Source of the DNA: Eutreptiella sp. 'Long Island Sound 2002'
Taxonomy: Eukaryota > Euglenozoa > Euglenophyceae > Eutreptiales > Eutreptiaceae
Assembly (NCBI GenBank): GCA_964036045.1
Contig: OZ038381.1
Coordinates: 146,887,596-146,951,595 of the forward strand
DNA: 64,000 nt
Direction of reading: 5' to 3'
A program made the translations under genes and the position numbers. Every line of letters starts with the position of its first letter. The first letter of the stretch is position 1. This document shows positions 1 to 10,400 of this stretch, piece by piece. The notes under the pieces were generated by a model, which saw only the letters and a program-made list of their open reading frames with translations, did not search any database and was not told the origin of the DNA.

Positions 1-980
1 TGCTGCCCCCCCCCCCCCCCGGCCGTAGCCCTTTCTGTTTGTGGTGTGTTTCGTCCCGGCCGCTCTGTTGGTTTTTCTTTTGCGTGCCCCTGTTTCTTGT
101 TGTGCCCTGCACCCACTTGTGGTGTGGTCCGCTGTGTGGTGTGTGAGCTGCTGTGCTGGCGTGCTGCGGTGCGGTGGTTCGTTCTGTGGTCTCGTTGCTT
201 GCTGTCCTGCGCTGTCGCTTGCTGCGCTGTTTTTGTTTTTGCGGTCCCTGTGTGCCCGGCCGTTTGTTGCCGTGTTGTGCTCCCTTGTTGTCTGTTGTGT
301 GCGGTGCCGTTCTTGTGGCCCGCTGTCTGTTGTGTTACTTGGCTGCGTTCTGTTGTGCTGTGTTGTTGTTTTGTGTTGTCGCATGTTGTTGTGCGTTGTG
401 CGGTGCCCGTCTTTGGTGGTCCGGGCCGTTTCTGTGTTGTGGTGTCTCGTGTCGTGGTGTGCCTCCCTGTGCTGTGTTGTTTGGTTCGTTTTGTTGCGGT
501 GTTTTCGTTGTTCGCTGCCCTGCGCTGGCGCGGCGTCCTTGGGTGTGGCGCTGTTGTTCCCTGTGGCGCTGCTTGTGGTGTGTTGGGCTGTTCCTCCCTG
601 TGTTGTCTTTGGTGGCGCATCTTGTGCGGTGCTGTGGTGTTCTGTGCTGGCCTGCCTTCGTCGTGTTGGCCTGCGGTGTGTTCCGCTGTTGTTTGCTCGC
701 TGGTTGGTGTCTGGTGTTACTCCCTGTTTTTCTCTGCCGTTCTGTGTTGGTCCGGACTGCTTTTGTGGTTCTCTGCTGCGCGCTGTGCTCTTGTGATGGC
801 GTGTGTTGTCGCTTGTGTCCCTGTCTGGTTGCGTGGCCCGCTGTGCCGTTGTGTGTTGTCGTGCTTTGTGGTGCCCTGCTTCCCTATGTTGTGTTCTGTG
901 GCGCCGTGTGTCCGTGGGGTGCCGTGCTGTGGTGCCCTGCTGCCTTTTTTGTTTCGCTGGTGGTGTTTGTTTGTTGTTGC
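1..980. repeat. A-depleted G/T/C-rich low-complexity tract
   Basis: The + strand is built almost only of G, T and C: about a dozen A bases in the first ~950 positions, with several 60-base lines containing none. It opens with a poly(C) run (about 6-20) and then carries irregular tgtgttgt/ctgtg/gcgctg words without a clear period. Because all stop codons contain A, all three + frames stay open for hundreds of codons (41-796, 46-1599, 153-1232). Those frames are Cys/Val/Leu-rich artefacts of composition and are not called as genes. The skew ends at about 980-1020, where A-rich sequence begins. Confidence 0.8.
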
Positions 981-1074
981 TGCCTTTTGCTTCCTCTGCA
1001 AAATCCAGAAAAATGTTTTTGCCTCTTTGAAAATACACAAAAATTATACCCAACGCAACACACGCGCGAGCAAC

Positions 1075-1250
1075 AATTTCATCCTTTTGCACTTTGGGAA
1101 CTTGGGAGCGTTTGGACTATCATTTCATTTCACCAAAAACATTGCCACGTGGAAAGCAAGGCATCAACAAGAAGCGGCAGGAGCAAGCAGGAGCAGAATA
1201 CAAAACAAACACATCAAAGGCTTCATCAGTGAAAGATGTTCAAGCTTTCT
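1075..1250 (+). repeat. 5' LTR remnant of element A (3' end of the LTR only)
   Basis: Positions 1075-1250 match the last ~175 bases of the LTR ending at 25378, from the word atttcatccttttgcac to the terminal ctttct. The upstream LTR part, about 1 kb in the 3' copy (some of it inserted DNA), is absent and replaced by the A-depleted tract. This shows a 5' truncation or a rearrangement boundary at 1075. Confidence 0.8.
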
Positions 1251-1265
1251 GGGAGCAGGACTGTA
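1250..1265 (+). other. Putative primer binding site of element A
   Basis: Immediately after the LTR end the sequence reads tgggagcaggactg. It resembles the site in element C (tggtagcaagaggcag) and the usual complement of the initiator-Met tRNA 3' end (TGG followed by an AGCAG-like word). It is decayed; the assignment rests on position and on the parallel with element C. Confidence 0.45.
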
Positions 1266-1346
1266 CAGTTCTTGTGTACCTCCATCCCCGTGCAGTACAA
1301 CTTGTACGCCGAGACTAATCACTCTTGAAGGGCGGAAGAATATATC

Positions 1347-3690
1347 ATGGACACCAAAGACACTGGAGGGACGACAGCGCCCTCAGCGGCACCAGCCAAG
1401 GTGGCACCAAAGCCCAAACCTGCTGGTGAACTCTGTACCTTCAGTGCCCTTACGTGGGCTTGACGATGATTCTTTTGGAAGTTTGGGAGCTGCCTTCAGC
1501 AAGTTGCATGTGCCGACACCTGAAGGCAAGGCGAAGGAGAAGTATGCAGGGGAAGGAGGAGCCAAAGGCGACTGTGAAGGCAGGCATGTGAACAAATGAT
1601 GTACCCTCCGGTGATGGGCCCTCTGAGAGCGCACCAGGCCCAACCGAACACCCTACAGCATTCTCTCATACGGCCACTACACTCCCAACTACACATTTCC
1701 GAAACATCCTGTCCTACAACCACTCCACCCGTGGCGGGGGACACAGGATTTACTAGCATGCCTTACCCAACCCATAATGTGGAACCACACGCTACTGAGC
1801 AACCTATGGCACCTTCAATCAGCGAGGCCGTGACCGCTGCCTCATCGTACGTTGGTATCCACAAGCCGGCCCCCTGTCCTAAACCTGGTGCCTATGATAG
1901 GGCACCTGTCGGTCTGTGCCCTCTTACAATGCCTGGTTATAAAATGCCAGAGCCTCGCTTCACTTCGCTGAGTGGCCTGAGAGGTCCTGAGTCTTTTGTA
2001 GGACGAAGCAGGAGATCTGAAGCCCTGAAACCCTGATGCGCTCGAACGTAAAGAAAGCTCTCTGTAGCGCTACTTGTGAGCTACTGGCCGACATCACTCA
2101 AGAAATTGTGGACAAACTGAAGCCCCTGATGCCATCTCATGGGTCAGCTGTGGCCATCGGTGGTTCTCCACACCGAGTACAGGCCAACCACGTGGTCGCC
2201 GGCCTTACCCATACCCTGGCCCGTGTGAGAAGCCGACCTATGCCGACGCCTGCAACTTTTCCAGGAAGCCACTTCGTGCCAACAATGGCACAGCCGCCCT
2301 ACAGCCATGTGGAGAAGTCCATACGTGCTGAGCGAACCGGCTCTGTCTTACACCGTTGTGGTTGATGTCGTTCCCTATGGCGCCAGTGACCTGGGCGGTG
2401 ACCCTTCGGACGACGAACAGCCATCCCTATTGTCAGCTTCACCCTCTGATGACGATTATCCTGAGGACCCCAAAACCGGAGTGACAAAAAGGAGAAGAAG
2501 TAGAGAAAAGGCAGGCACCACGAGAGGCTCCGCTCCAAGGAGGATAAGGGTATTGCCACCTCAAACATTGTGGTGAACCTGCCTGAGTTCACTGGGAAGG
2601 ACCTCAGCAAGTTTGTGGAGAGCCTCCGTAGGTTCCTGAGGATGACCGGCCAGACCCGGGCTAGTGGGCGGCTGGAGTGTGGCCTACTCTTGTAATGTTG
2701 CAAAAGCAAGTACCTTGAGAAGCAAGTAAAGCAGAATGTGACTAAGTCCGCCACGTTCCTTGGTGTATTGGTTGCCCTTGAGAGGCAGTACTTCTCTTAT
2801 GAGACCCACCTATCCATCCGGAGGGAGATCCAGAACCTGCCCCTGTTGCCCAACAACCCCAAGGCTGCGCGTATCCCTGAACTACTGGCCCACTTGGACC
2901 ATTTCTTCGGGTGACTGACGCCCGGATCTTGCAGCAGCGACGAGCTGCTTTTCTGGTTGGTGGCCAAGATCCCCCGAGACATGTGGGATGAATGTTGGGC
3001 TACTGCGGAGCACCAGGCAAGAATCCTCATCTATGAGGACTTGTCTGTACTTCCATTGGAGCTGGTGCTGGAGTAGGAGAGTGACCATCACCTCAACGCC
3101 TACCGCCCTGGAGGAGGCAACACTGGGAACCATGTCCGTGGGTATCAAGGACCTAGACCTGTATAAGGGACTACCCCTAAGAATGCTCGCTACATGAGCA
3201 TTCTACACGACCTCTTCTGGTGTGACGCCACAGACGAGCAGTGTGGCCTCGTGCATGCCCCGGACTGCGACCAGCATTAGAGTTTCGTGGTCCAGGGCAA
3301 GAAGCAGGAGACCAACATTGGTGGGAAGCTTAAGATGCCCGACCACCACAGCTGCAGCATCACCTGTGCCGTCTTTGGCAAGCGCAAGCATTACGAGGAT
3401 GAGTGCCACCACAAGCATCGCTTGTCCGCCGAGTTGAAGAGTGACGCCCAGAATTGCGGTGGAAGCGGTGGAGGCAAGAGCAATGGCGAGAGGGGCAGGG
3501 GAAAATCTCAACGTACGAGGCAAGGGCAAAGGCCAAGAGCAAGGCAAAGGTGTAGGACGCAGAGGCCCTGACAGGAACAACCAGGACAAGAACAAAGACA
3601 GGTCGGGGGGAAACCCCAACCCTACGCCAGGGGGAACCAATCCTGAGCCCTCTGGAAGTGAGCACAACCCAGCGCCTACGACAGCAGTCT
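1347..3690 (+). pseudogene. gag: Decayed gag of element A
   Basis: An ATG at 1347 begins a protein (MDTKDTGG...) collinear with the gag start of element C (METKKEDTD...). Blocks comparable to C follow: the HRVQANH word near 2170, a capsid-like stretch around 2570-3060 and a zinc-knuckle region near 3365-3410 that retains the spacing of a CCHC box while its second Cys codon now reads Phe (AVFGKRKHYEDEC). A basic Gly/Asn-rich tail follows at 3450-3690. Several stops and shifts between the three + frames interrupt it. Beyond about 3680 the sequence jumps to what corresponds to C ~9205, so the end of gag and the protease domain were lost by an internal deletion of about 0.5 kb. Confidence 0.7.
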
Positions 3691-4737
3691 GAGCACACGT
3701 CAAGCTACCTGAGGGTATGCGAGAAGGAGCCCTCTGCCATGATGGTTGCCTCAAAAAGAGAGGACTATCAGCTCCTTGAGGGTGTCCTAGACCAAGGTCT
3801 AAAGGAGTTGGGATACTCTAGGTAAGACCTGAACGTGGAGCTGTTCACCAGTGACAAGAAGCACGTCCTGGACCTCTACTCCAGCAAAAGGCAAGATTGC
3901 TGCTACACGTTTTGATGGCCCTCTTGCAGGATGGCCTACGGGAACCCCAGGTTCAGTGTGGACGGGAGCCTGGCCCCAGTGTTGTGGGAAGATCTAGACC
4001 CTGCTCTGGTTCAGAAAAATCAAAATGAGAGCACCGCCTACACCCTTGGTATCCTGAAAGACCGGCTCCGGCCTTGAGACGCTGTGGAGACCACTCCTGG
4101 GGGAGGGTAGTACGTCGGTTCGGATGCTGTTGCCCCCAACACCCCCTGCCATGTATCCAATCCTGATGCAGTCTCAGAGTGTGGGCTATCCGGGCTACCC
4201 AGCTCAATACACTCTGATGGCGAGGCCGACCATGACGCATGCTTCGTCCAGACTTGCGTGGAGGAAGTTGAGAGCGCTGAGTACGCTACCCGGCAGAAAC
4301 ACCTATTTTCCATGAGGGGAGGAGAGCCATTGGACAAGTGGTTGGACCCCCGATCCAGGTTGAGAGAGTCTGTGAATTCCAAGAGGAGAGCCGTGGCAAA
4401 TAGGGTATGTTACGCGTGACCTACGCGCAGCTCATGGCCGTTGAAGCAAGGGTCTATGGGAGATATCTCCAAACTGAAGGAGGACCTGGAACACAACATA
4501 ACCACCTGGCAACCAGAGGTGGACGTGAAGCTCATGAAGAGCGTGTGGGGTGCCCATGTGACGACCCTGGGAGAAGATGAACTGTGATATGAATGTGTAC
4601 GTGAACCCCCTCAAGTGTGCCTATACCGCAACCAACCACCAGAGACGCTAGGGCGGGACGTACTATATGCCTATCAATGGCTGAAAGACCCGACCAAGGA
4701 CGCTGAGCCAGTTGAGGACAACCTCCCTTCTTCTATT
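3690..4737 (+). pseudogene. pol: Decayed pol of element A, part upstream of reverse transcriptase
   Basis: The segment is collinear with C 9215-10370, beginning with the shared word agctacctgagggta. A further stretch is missing near 3950-3980 relative to C (about 240 bases, C ~9480-9720), and about 100 bases near 4035-4135 have no clear match. Frames are broken by stops. The protease active site present in C is absent here. The text stops at 4737 where transposon B enters and continues at 18605 with the residues that follow in C. Confidence 0.7.
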
Positions 4738-4995
4738 CCTAGGCTTTTAGGGTAGGAAAAATTCCTGAACCGGTCCTAAAATGAATTAGATGGTGCCTAG
4801 CATCCCTCTCTTAGACTTTAGAGGTGCCTCGATAGCAGCCTGGGGAAGTTTGAAATATTTGTTGGGTTTCACCACAAAACTCTTCTTTTTGGACACTTTT
4901 TTCTGAAACATATAGTTGACTTGTGAGTTGACAAGTATTTTGCGACTCAATCTGCATCTCATATTGAACGGGGACCTCCGGTATCGAATGGGGGC
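4738..4995 (+). repeat. Left terminal inverted repeat of transposon B
   Basis: Read on the + strand it matches the reverse complement of 18335-18592 over about 258 bases, by eye at roughly 85-90% identity. Shared words include gaaatatttgttgggttt, tttttggacacttttt and caatctgcatctcatattga. The outermost six bases are the palindrome CCTAGG. Confidence 0.8.
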
Positions 4996-5179
4996 AAGAG
5001 ACAGACATTGGTCATTGTTTGTGTTTCCTCTCTGCTTTTCTGAAAGCATCGCAGCAATTATTTTTCCTGCGACTGTTTTTTGTTGAAAATACAAGTTGAC
5101 ACGCACCTTGACAAGTTTTGTGCACATGACATCACGCCTGAAATGACAAAACATGGGTAGTGCACAACAAGGCAAGGGA

Positions 5180-5437
5180 AAGGCTTGTACTCTGACTCAT
5201 CGATCAGCAGTGCAGCGCATCCGGTCCATTCAGGGAAGTGGTGCAGTGCACATCCCCAACCACGGCCAAGGGACCGCGAGAGGAGCAGTGGAATGTGTGT
5301 TGGTTTGGCTCTGATGTTCCGCCTTCTGCTTTTTGATTTGAGGCTGAGTACCATCAGCGGTAAGCTTGTCCATAGCTTCAGCAAGTGGTTCCAGAGCATG
5401 AACAGTTTTCTCCATGTGGTCGACGTTTTGTGCCAGG
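5180..5437 (-). pseudogene. 3' part of transposon B's minus-strand gene (coiled-coil segment)
   Basis: On the minus strand, 5437-5230 encodes a hydrophobic/charged heptad-like stretch (AQNVDHMEKTVHALEPLAEA) followed by a basic, Gln-rich tail (QIKKQKAEHQSQ). If element C is removed, the frame extends upstream with SIALSNTIKDL from 16692-16740, giving a longer likely coiled coil. I do not recognise the family. The gene is physically broken by C. Whether this stretch is one exon or two cannot be settled; a canonical donor (GAG/GTAAGA, minus strand) lies near 16757. Confidence 0.4.
5433..5437 (+). repeat. Target site duplication (left) of element C: CCAGG
   Basis: The five bases before the 5' LTR (CCAGG) are repeated exactly at 16687-16691 after the 3' LTR. 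This defines the LTR boundaries. Five bases is a usual length for Ty3-like integration. Confidence 0.8.
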
Positions 5438-6229
5438 AGTAAGAAAAAGTGCTTTTCCAATGCTTTATGGTTTTCTTTAGTTGTATTAGAGGTGCTCTAA
5501 GCACTCTTGCATTTTTGTCTTAGTATTGGCCTAACCAAAATGGATGATAACGAATTTTGACCTATACAACCAAACACTAAATCAGGATGTTGTTTGGACC
5601 CCTTAATCCCCAAGCAGTGGGCACTAAAGCATCTTTTCCTGGGTGACTGAGGCACTGATATACTCAAGGCAGAGCCTATGAATTAATCTATATTTTCTCA
5701 TGAATTCTTAGCTATCCTAGTGGTATGCACCCTACTGGGCTGGGGCACCTCTTTTTGAGAGGTCCTTGGTTCAATACCCAGTCAGCCTAGCTAAGTAGGA
5801 ATATCCCATGTGACATAACAGTGACCTCAGCGCCACAAGCGATGCCACCTCAGCACCCAAGGGACCCAAAAGCAATGAGTGCACATATCAAGATGGCACT
5901 ATGGAAGAGTGTGTGCCCTTGGGGCAGTTTTTCAATTCAGTTTTCTCAAACATGTAAAGTATTTCATCCTGAGTTGCATTGAATGTTAATTGCTGTGGTC
6001 TATCGTTGATAGTTCTCCTTATCTAACGGTTTGTGACTGCAGCCCTTCATGCTTTGATCCTGTTTATCTTCTACCTGCTTATCTCTGGCTTGGGTTATCC
6101 TGGAGTGGTTGTATTTCGTCAATAAAACATTTTCATCATCGAAATCGAGCAGCAGCAACCTGACACCAGCAGCAAGCAGCACGGAAGGCACATCAAAAAC
6201 ACAGTGCCGAAAACACTATAAAACCTTCT
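5438..6229 (+). repeat. 5' LTR of element C
   Basis: The LTR begins AGTAAGAAAAAGTGC and ends CACTATAAAACCTTCT; the 3' copy (15897-16686) has the same ends. The usual TG...CA termini are absent; the ends are AG...CT. A polyadenylation-like AATAAA is at 6121-6126 (16578-16583 in the 3' copy). A tRNA-like segment lies at about 5711-5787. Confidence 0.9.
5711..5787 (+). other. tRNA-like segment embedded in the LTR
   Basis: A 5-bp stem with a 7-base loop (ACCTC at 5747-5751, loop TTTTTGA, GAGGT at 5759-5763) looks like an anticodon arm. It is followed by a T-arm-like hairpin (CTTGG, loop TTCAATA, CCCAG, 5765-5781; one mismatch), whose GGTTCAATACC resembles a Pol III B box. In the 3' LTR (16205-16239) both stems pair, the T arm perfectly as CTGGG/CCCAG. 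In element A's LTR (24908-24943) the T arm is CTTGG/CCGGG, fully paired with wobbles; there the other loop is 8 bases and its stem has one mismatch. An A-box-like word (GCTATCCTAGTGG) is upstream, but spacing to it is longer than in a standard tRNA and no acceptor stem was found. It may be a captured tRNA-like or SINE piece. Confidence 0.45.
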
Positions 6230-6245
6230 GGTAGCAAGAGGCAGA
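6229..6245 (+). other. Primer binding site of element C (initiator-Met tRNA-like)
   Basis: The bases tggtagcaagaggcag directly follow the LTR, with the first T shared with its end. They resemble the complement of the 3' end of initiator-Met tRNA (TGGTAGCAGAGG in many eukaryotes) with one extra base. This is where minus-strand DNA synthesis would have been primed. Confidence 0.6.
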
Positions 6246-6322
6246 CAGTCTCTGCGTACCGGGAGCAATCCCGTGCCGTACATCCAGTGCGCCGAGTACT
6301 GTCCTGAGCAAGAAGGACGAAT

Positions 6323-8811
6323 ATGGAGACAAAGAAGGAGGACACTGACGCAAAGACGGCACCTGAGGCACCGGCAATGCCAGCACCTGGTGAACCTGGA
6401 CCCGGACCTAGCGCTGTACCTTTGGTGCCCTTACATGGGCCAGTGGATGTGGTTGATGACTCGCTGGAGGGACTTCAGTCAGCCTTCAGGGCCCTCTCAG
6501 TCGAGGAGGTGGATACCAACCCTGTGAAGAGAAAGAGCAAGAGAGAGAAGGATGCAGGAGAAAGCATGGCAGACAAAGGAGTAGACCATGGGCACGACCC
6601 GACGAGTGAGTTAACCTTCGAAGGCGCACCAAGCGCCTCTGGCCTCCACGCATCACCCTCTCCTACAACCACCACACTCCTAACTCCAGACCCAGCTGCT
6701 GCAACAGCCACACCCGTAACCACGCCGCCTATGGCTGAGGGCACAGGCTTTACTGGTATGCCTACCTACCCTGTCTATGGTGTGGACCCATCTACCACTG
6801 CATTTCCGGAGGCAACTACTGCCAGTGAGCCAGTGGCCTCCAGTTCTGCGCCGCGCTTGTTTGCGGCAGACTATCACCATCCTCTGCCCGCTAAGGGAGC
6901 CTATGTGGATGGTCCTGGGTAGGCAACCCTGAGTGGGTCGAGGAGAGGCCCTGAGTCATGCGGGAGCAGGAGTAGAGGATCGGGGAGATCCTCCAACAGG
7001 TCCCTGACGCGGTTGGAGATCAATGAGGCACTCCGAGGAGCCAGCTCTAAACTTGTTGGGGACCTCACTCAAGAGGTTCGGGCTAAACTGGAGCCCCTGA
7101 TTCCTCCCCGAGCGTCACCTACCATCGTGGGAGTTTCACCCCACCGAGTACAAGCCAATCATCTGGTGGCGGGGTTGACAAACACCCTAGGGAGCCTCAG
7201 CAGCCGAGCGATGCCGACCCCTGCTGTGATACCGAGAAGCCCTTTCATACCAAGAACGGCCGAGCCTCCCTACAGTCACGTGGGGATTTCCACGAGAGCC
7301 GAGCTGGACCGGCTGGGGCTGACAGCCCTAAGGGCAATGGTTGACGTGGAGCCCTATGGCTCCAGTGACCTAGGCGGAGACCCCTCTGATGATGAGCCGC
7401 CGTCCATCACTTCTGCTTCGCCCTCGGAGGACAACGGCCCTGAGGACCCCGAGAACACGAGTGGGCGGAAGAAGAAGAAGAAGAGGAAGACCAAGCATCC
7501 TGAGGGACGCAGGTCTCAGGAGGCTAAGGCAATCGCCACCTCCCAGATTGTGGTGAACTTGCTCCAGTTCACAAGCAAGGATCTCAGGGAGTTTGCTGAG
7601 AACTTTGGCCGGCTCCTCCGAACGACCAGCCAAACCCATGCTAGTGGGCGAGTCAAGTGTGATCTGCTCCTGCAGTGCTGCAAGACCAAGTACCTTGAGC
7701 AGGGGGTGAAACAGATCGTGACAAAATCCGCCACCTTTGCCGACGTGTTGGTTGCCTTGGAGAGGCAGTACCCTACCTACGAAACCGACCTCTCCATCAG
7801 GGCCGAGATCCAGAACCTGGCCGGGTTGCCCAACGACCCCAAACCTGCCAGGGTCTCCGAGCTACTGGGGGACGTACACCACTGGGCGGGACGACTGACG
7901 CCCGGTTCCTACAGCAGCGATGATCTGCTCTTCTGGTTGGTGGCTAAGCTCCCTCGGGAGCTGTGGGATGAGTGCCGGTCAACAGCAGAGCGCAAGGCTA
8001 GAGCCCTCAACTAAGAGGATTTGTCTGTGCTACTCTTGGAGCTGGCGGTGGAGAAAGAAAGCGACCAGCACCTGAACGCCTACCGTCCTGGAGGAGGAGG
8101 CTCTGGAAGCCATGGCAAAGGGTACCAAGGACCGAGACCTGGACAGGGGACTACCCCCAAGGGCCCCCGTATCATGGACAATGTCAAGGAGCTCTTCTGG
8201 TGTGACGCCAGAGATGAGCATGGTCACCTGCAGCACGCCCCCGTCTGCAAGCAGCGAGACTGTTTCGTAGTCCAAGGGAAGAAGCAGGAGACCAACTCGC
8301 GCGCCAAGGCTAAGATGCCGGATCACTACAGGTGTACTATCACCTGTGCCTTCTGTGGGAAGAGGAAGCATTACGAGGATGGGTGCTACCACAAGCAGCG
8401 CCTGTCAGCCGAGCTGAAGGGCGATGATCCTGGCAAAGGCTCTGGGAAGGCGGTGGCAAGGGCAACGGCAACAACTCCGGCAAGGGCAAGTCGAAAGGTC
8501 GTGGGAAAGGACGAGACAGGAGCCAAGGTGGACGAGGGGGAGGCGCTAATCGCCAGCCTGACAAGGACAACAAGAACCAGGACAAGAACGGAGGCAACCC
8601 CAACCCTAATCCAGGGGGGAACTCCGAGCCCTCTGGAGGGCAGTCTGGTCCTACCACACGCTCGCAGACACAGGCCCAGCGAGAGCAAGGGGCCAAGTGT
8701 GAGCATGAAGGTGGTGATGACGGTAACGTCAAGAAGAGAAGCCGTTTCATGAGGATGGCCCGCAAATTGCGGAACAAGGAGTTCGAGGTGACTTGTCCCG
8801 CGGAGTTCTGA
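6323..8811 (+). pseudogene. gag: gag of element C (capsid-like domain and CCHC zinc knuckle), interrupted
   Basis: The start is the ATG at 6323, 93 bases after the LTR. One frame carries an acidic/Pro-Thr-rich N-terminus, a stop (TAG, 6920-6922), the HRVQANHLVAG block, a Lys-rich linker near 7470-7520, and a capsid-like domain at 7540-8010 (VLVALERQYPTYETD, LFWLVAKLPRELWDECR). A second stop follows at 8012-8014 (TAA), then a CX2CX4HX4C knuckle (CAFCGKRKHYEDGC) near 8347-8388. At about 8440 the frame shifts by one base into a Gly/Asn/Arg-rich basic tail (GKGNGNNSGKGKSKGRGKG) that ends at TGA 8809-8811, directly upstream of the protease in the same frame. The protein would package element RNA into particles. 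Two stops and one frameshift make it non-functional as read. Confidence 0.8.
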
Positions 8812-9240
8812 CGGGGACGCTCCGGTGGGGCCCTGGACCTGGTGTTCTGGGTACGTATCCGACTAGGGGGACGTGAATACCTGGGGGTACTGGATACTGG
8901 AGCCACCATATCTATAGTGGCCAAGAACGTTTTACCTTATGGGAGCCTGAAGGAGACCATGACCACCGCGGTTATACGAATGGGCGACGGAAATGTGGTG
9001 CACAGCTGCGGGGACTGTGAAGTTGAGGTACCAATGGGCTCCCGAACTATCCACCATCGGTTCTATGTCATGGACACTGAGGCCTTCGACTTTGTATTGG
9101 GGACTGACTTCTTTGTGCAGCACTCTCAGATACAATCCCTGACGCTACAAGCGCCCTACCTCCTCTCCGTGGACCATGGCAATGGCAGAGAGTCCATGCC
9201 ACTGGAGCAGTCAGAGTATACCTCGAGCTACCTGAGGGTA
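8812..9240 (+). CDS. pol: Protease domain of element C pol
   Basis: After the TGA at 8809 the same frame continues to the aspartic protease core GVLDTGATISIV (near 8884-8919), with the DTGA catalytic motif, and to the second conserved block FDFVLGTDFF (near 9087-9116). The fold is a retropepsin that would cleave Gag-Pol as a dimer. No start codon is needed if it is made as a Gag-Pol fusion; the first ATG of the frame (9067 apart) is not diagnostic. The domain itself has no stop, but the open frame from 8842 to 10077 ends at a TAG. Element A has lost this domain. Confidence 0.75.
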
Positions 9241-10400
9241 TCGAAGGAGGAGCCCTCCAACATGATGGCGGCCTCCAAAACTGAGGTCTATCAACTATTG
9301 GGGGATGTCCTAGACGAAGGTCTGAAGGAGTTGGGTTACTCAAGAGAAGACCTGAGCGTGGAGTTGTTCGCCAGCGACAAGCAACATGTCTTGGACCTTT
9401 ACTGCAGCAAGGGGAAAATCTGTAGCTACAAATTTTACTGGCCCTCCTTCGGGATGGCCTGCGGGAACACCAGGTTCAGTGAACTAGGGAAGGTCTTGAC
9501 CAAGGTGGCCCTGGAACGTTCCCGTATGGTCCTGTGTTCCCCCGATCGGGGACCCCATGGGGGCAACGAATGCTTGCGAACCCTCCTGGACAGGCTGACT
9601 ATCAGCTCTGTTCGGTTACCTGATGAGGCCATCTACGTGCCTCTGGGACGCAAGACGCCCATGGGAAAACCCGGATGGGGAAGCATGCTCAGCGTGGTGG
9701 ACGGAGGTCTTACCTCCATCCCCTGGGAGGACCTGGACTCGACTCTGGTCCAGGCTATTCAACGATCCAACTATCCCTGCCATGTACCTGTTCCTGATGG
9801 AGTCTCTGAGTGTGGACTATCCGAGCTCCCTAGCTCTATCCACTGGGATGACGAAACTGAGGAGGACGCCTTCTTCGTGCAGACATGCGTGGAGGAAGTG
9901 GAGAACGCCGAGTACGTTGCCCCACCGAAACCCCTACTCTCCATGAGGGTGGAAGACCCCGTGGACGAGGAGCTGGACGCTCGATCGAGGCTAAGGGAGT
10001 ACGTGGATTCCAAGAGGAGGTTGGTGGCAAAAAAGCTATGCTACGCTAAGCCTACCCGCAGCTCATGGCCACTGTAGCAAGGACGTATGGGAGATCTATC
10101 CCGATTGAAGGAGGACCTCGAACAAAGGGTCACCACCTGCCACAGGGAGGTGGATCTCAAGCTCATGAAGAGCGTGTGGGGCGCCCATGTGAGGACACCA
10201 GAGGAGGATGACCTGTCGGAGGAATGTGTATGTGAACCCCCTCGAGCATGCCTATGTTGCCATCGTCCACCGGAGATGGTTGAACGAGACCTACTATATG
10301 CCTACCAAGGGTTGAAGGATACTACCAAGGGCGAAGAGTCGGTGGAGGATCACCTCCCGACGTCTATTACTCAGGAAGCAAGCAACTTACACTCTGACGA
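9241..10400 (+). pseudogene. pol: Linker region between protease and reverse transcriptase, element C
   Basis: About 390 codons separate the protease core from the reverse transcriptase, longer than in typical Ty3 elements. The text is open from 9241 to the TAG at 10075-10077 and again in the same frame from 10078. It contains two Cys-containing stretches (CGLSELP; ECVCEPPRACLCCHRPPE near 10220-10270), acidic blocks and KLMKSVWGAHV. I recognise no catalytic motif. It is shared by element A (3700-4737), so it belongs to the family rather than to one copy. Confidence 0.55.

Larger units (their letters stand above)
1075..4737 (+). mobile_element. Ty3-like LTR retrotransposon A, 5' part
   Basis: This is the left part of an old element whose right part resumes at 18593. 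It holds the last ~176 bp of the 5' LTR, a primer-binding-like site, a decayed gag and the first part of pol. Pairwise reading against element C shows the same order and similar protein words throughout. The text breaks off inside the pol segment just upstream of the reverse transcriptase at about 4737 and resumes at about 18605 at the matching place. The 5' end of the LTR is missing: similarity to A's own 3' LTR begins only at 1075. Stops and frameshifts are frequent, so this copy is dead. Confidence 0.85.

Noticed and set aside
41-1599. Three overlapping long + frames rich in Cys, Val and Leu
   Set aside because: The tract has almost no A, so stops cannot occur in any + frame. No motif is present and all three frames look alike.
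4786-5175. 129-codon minus frame overlapping transposon B's left end
   Set aside because: Much of it is the inverted repeat, whose other copy is read in different frames with different residues; no consistent protein is conserved between the two copies.
8340-8924. 194-codon minus frame opposite the gag/protease junction
   Set aside because: It lies antisense to well-supported gag and protease sequence and is Pro/Ser/Arg-rich, as expected for a shadow.
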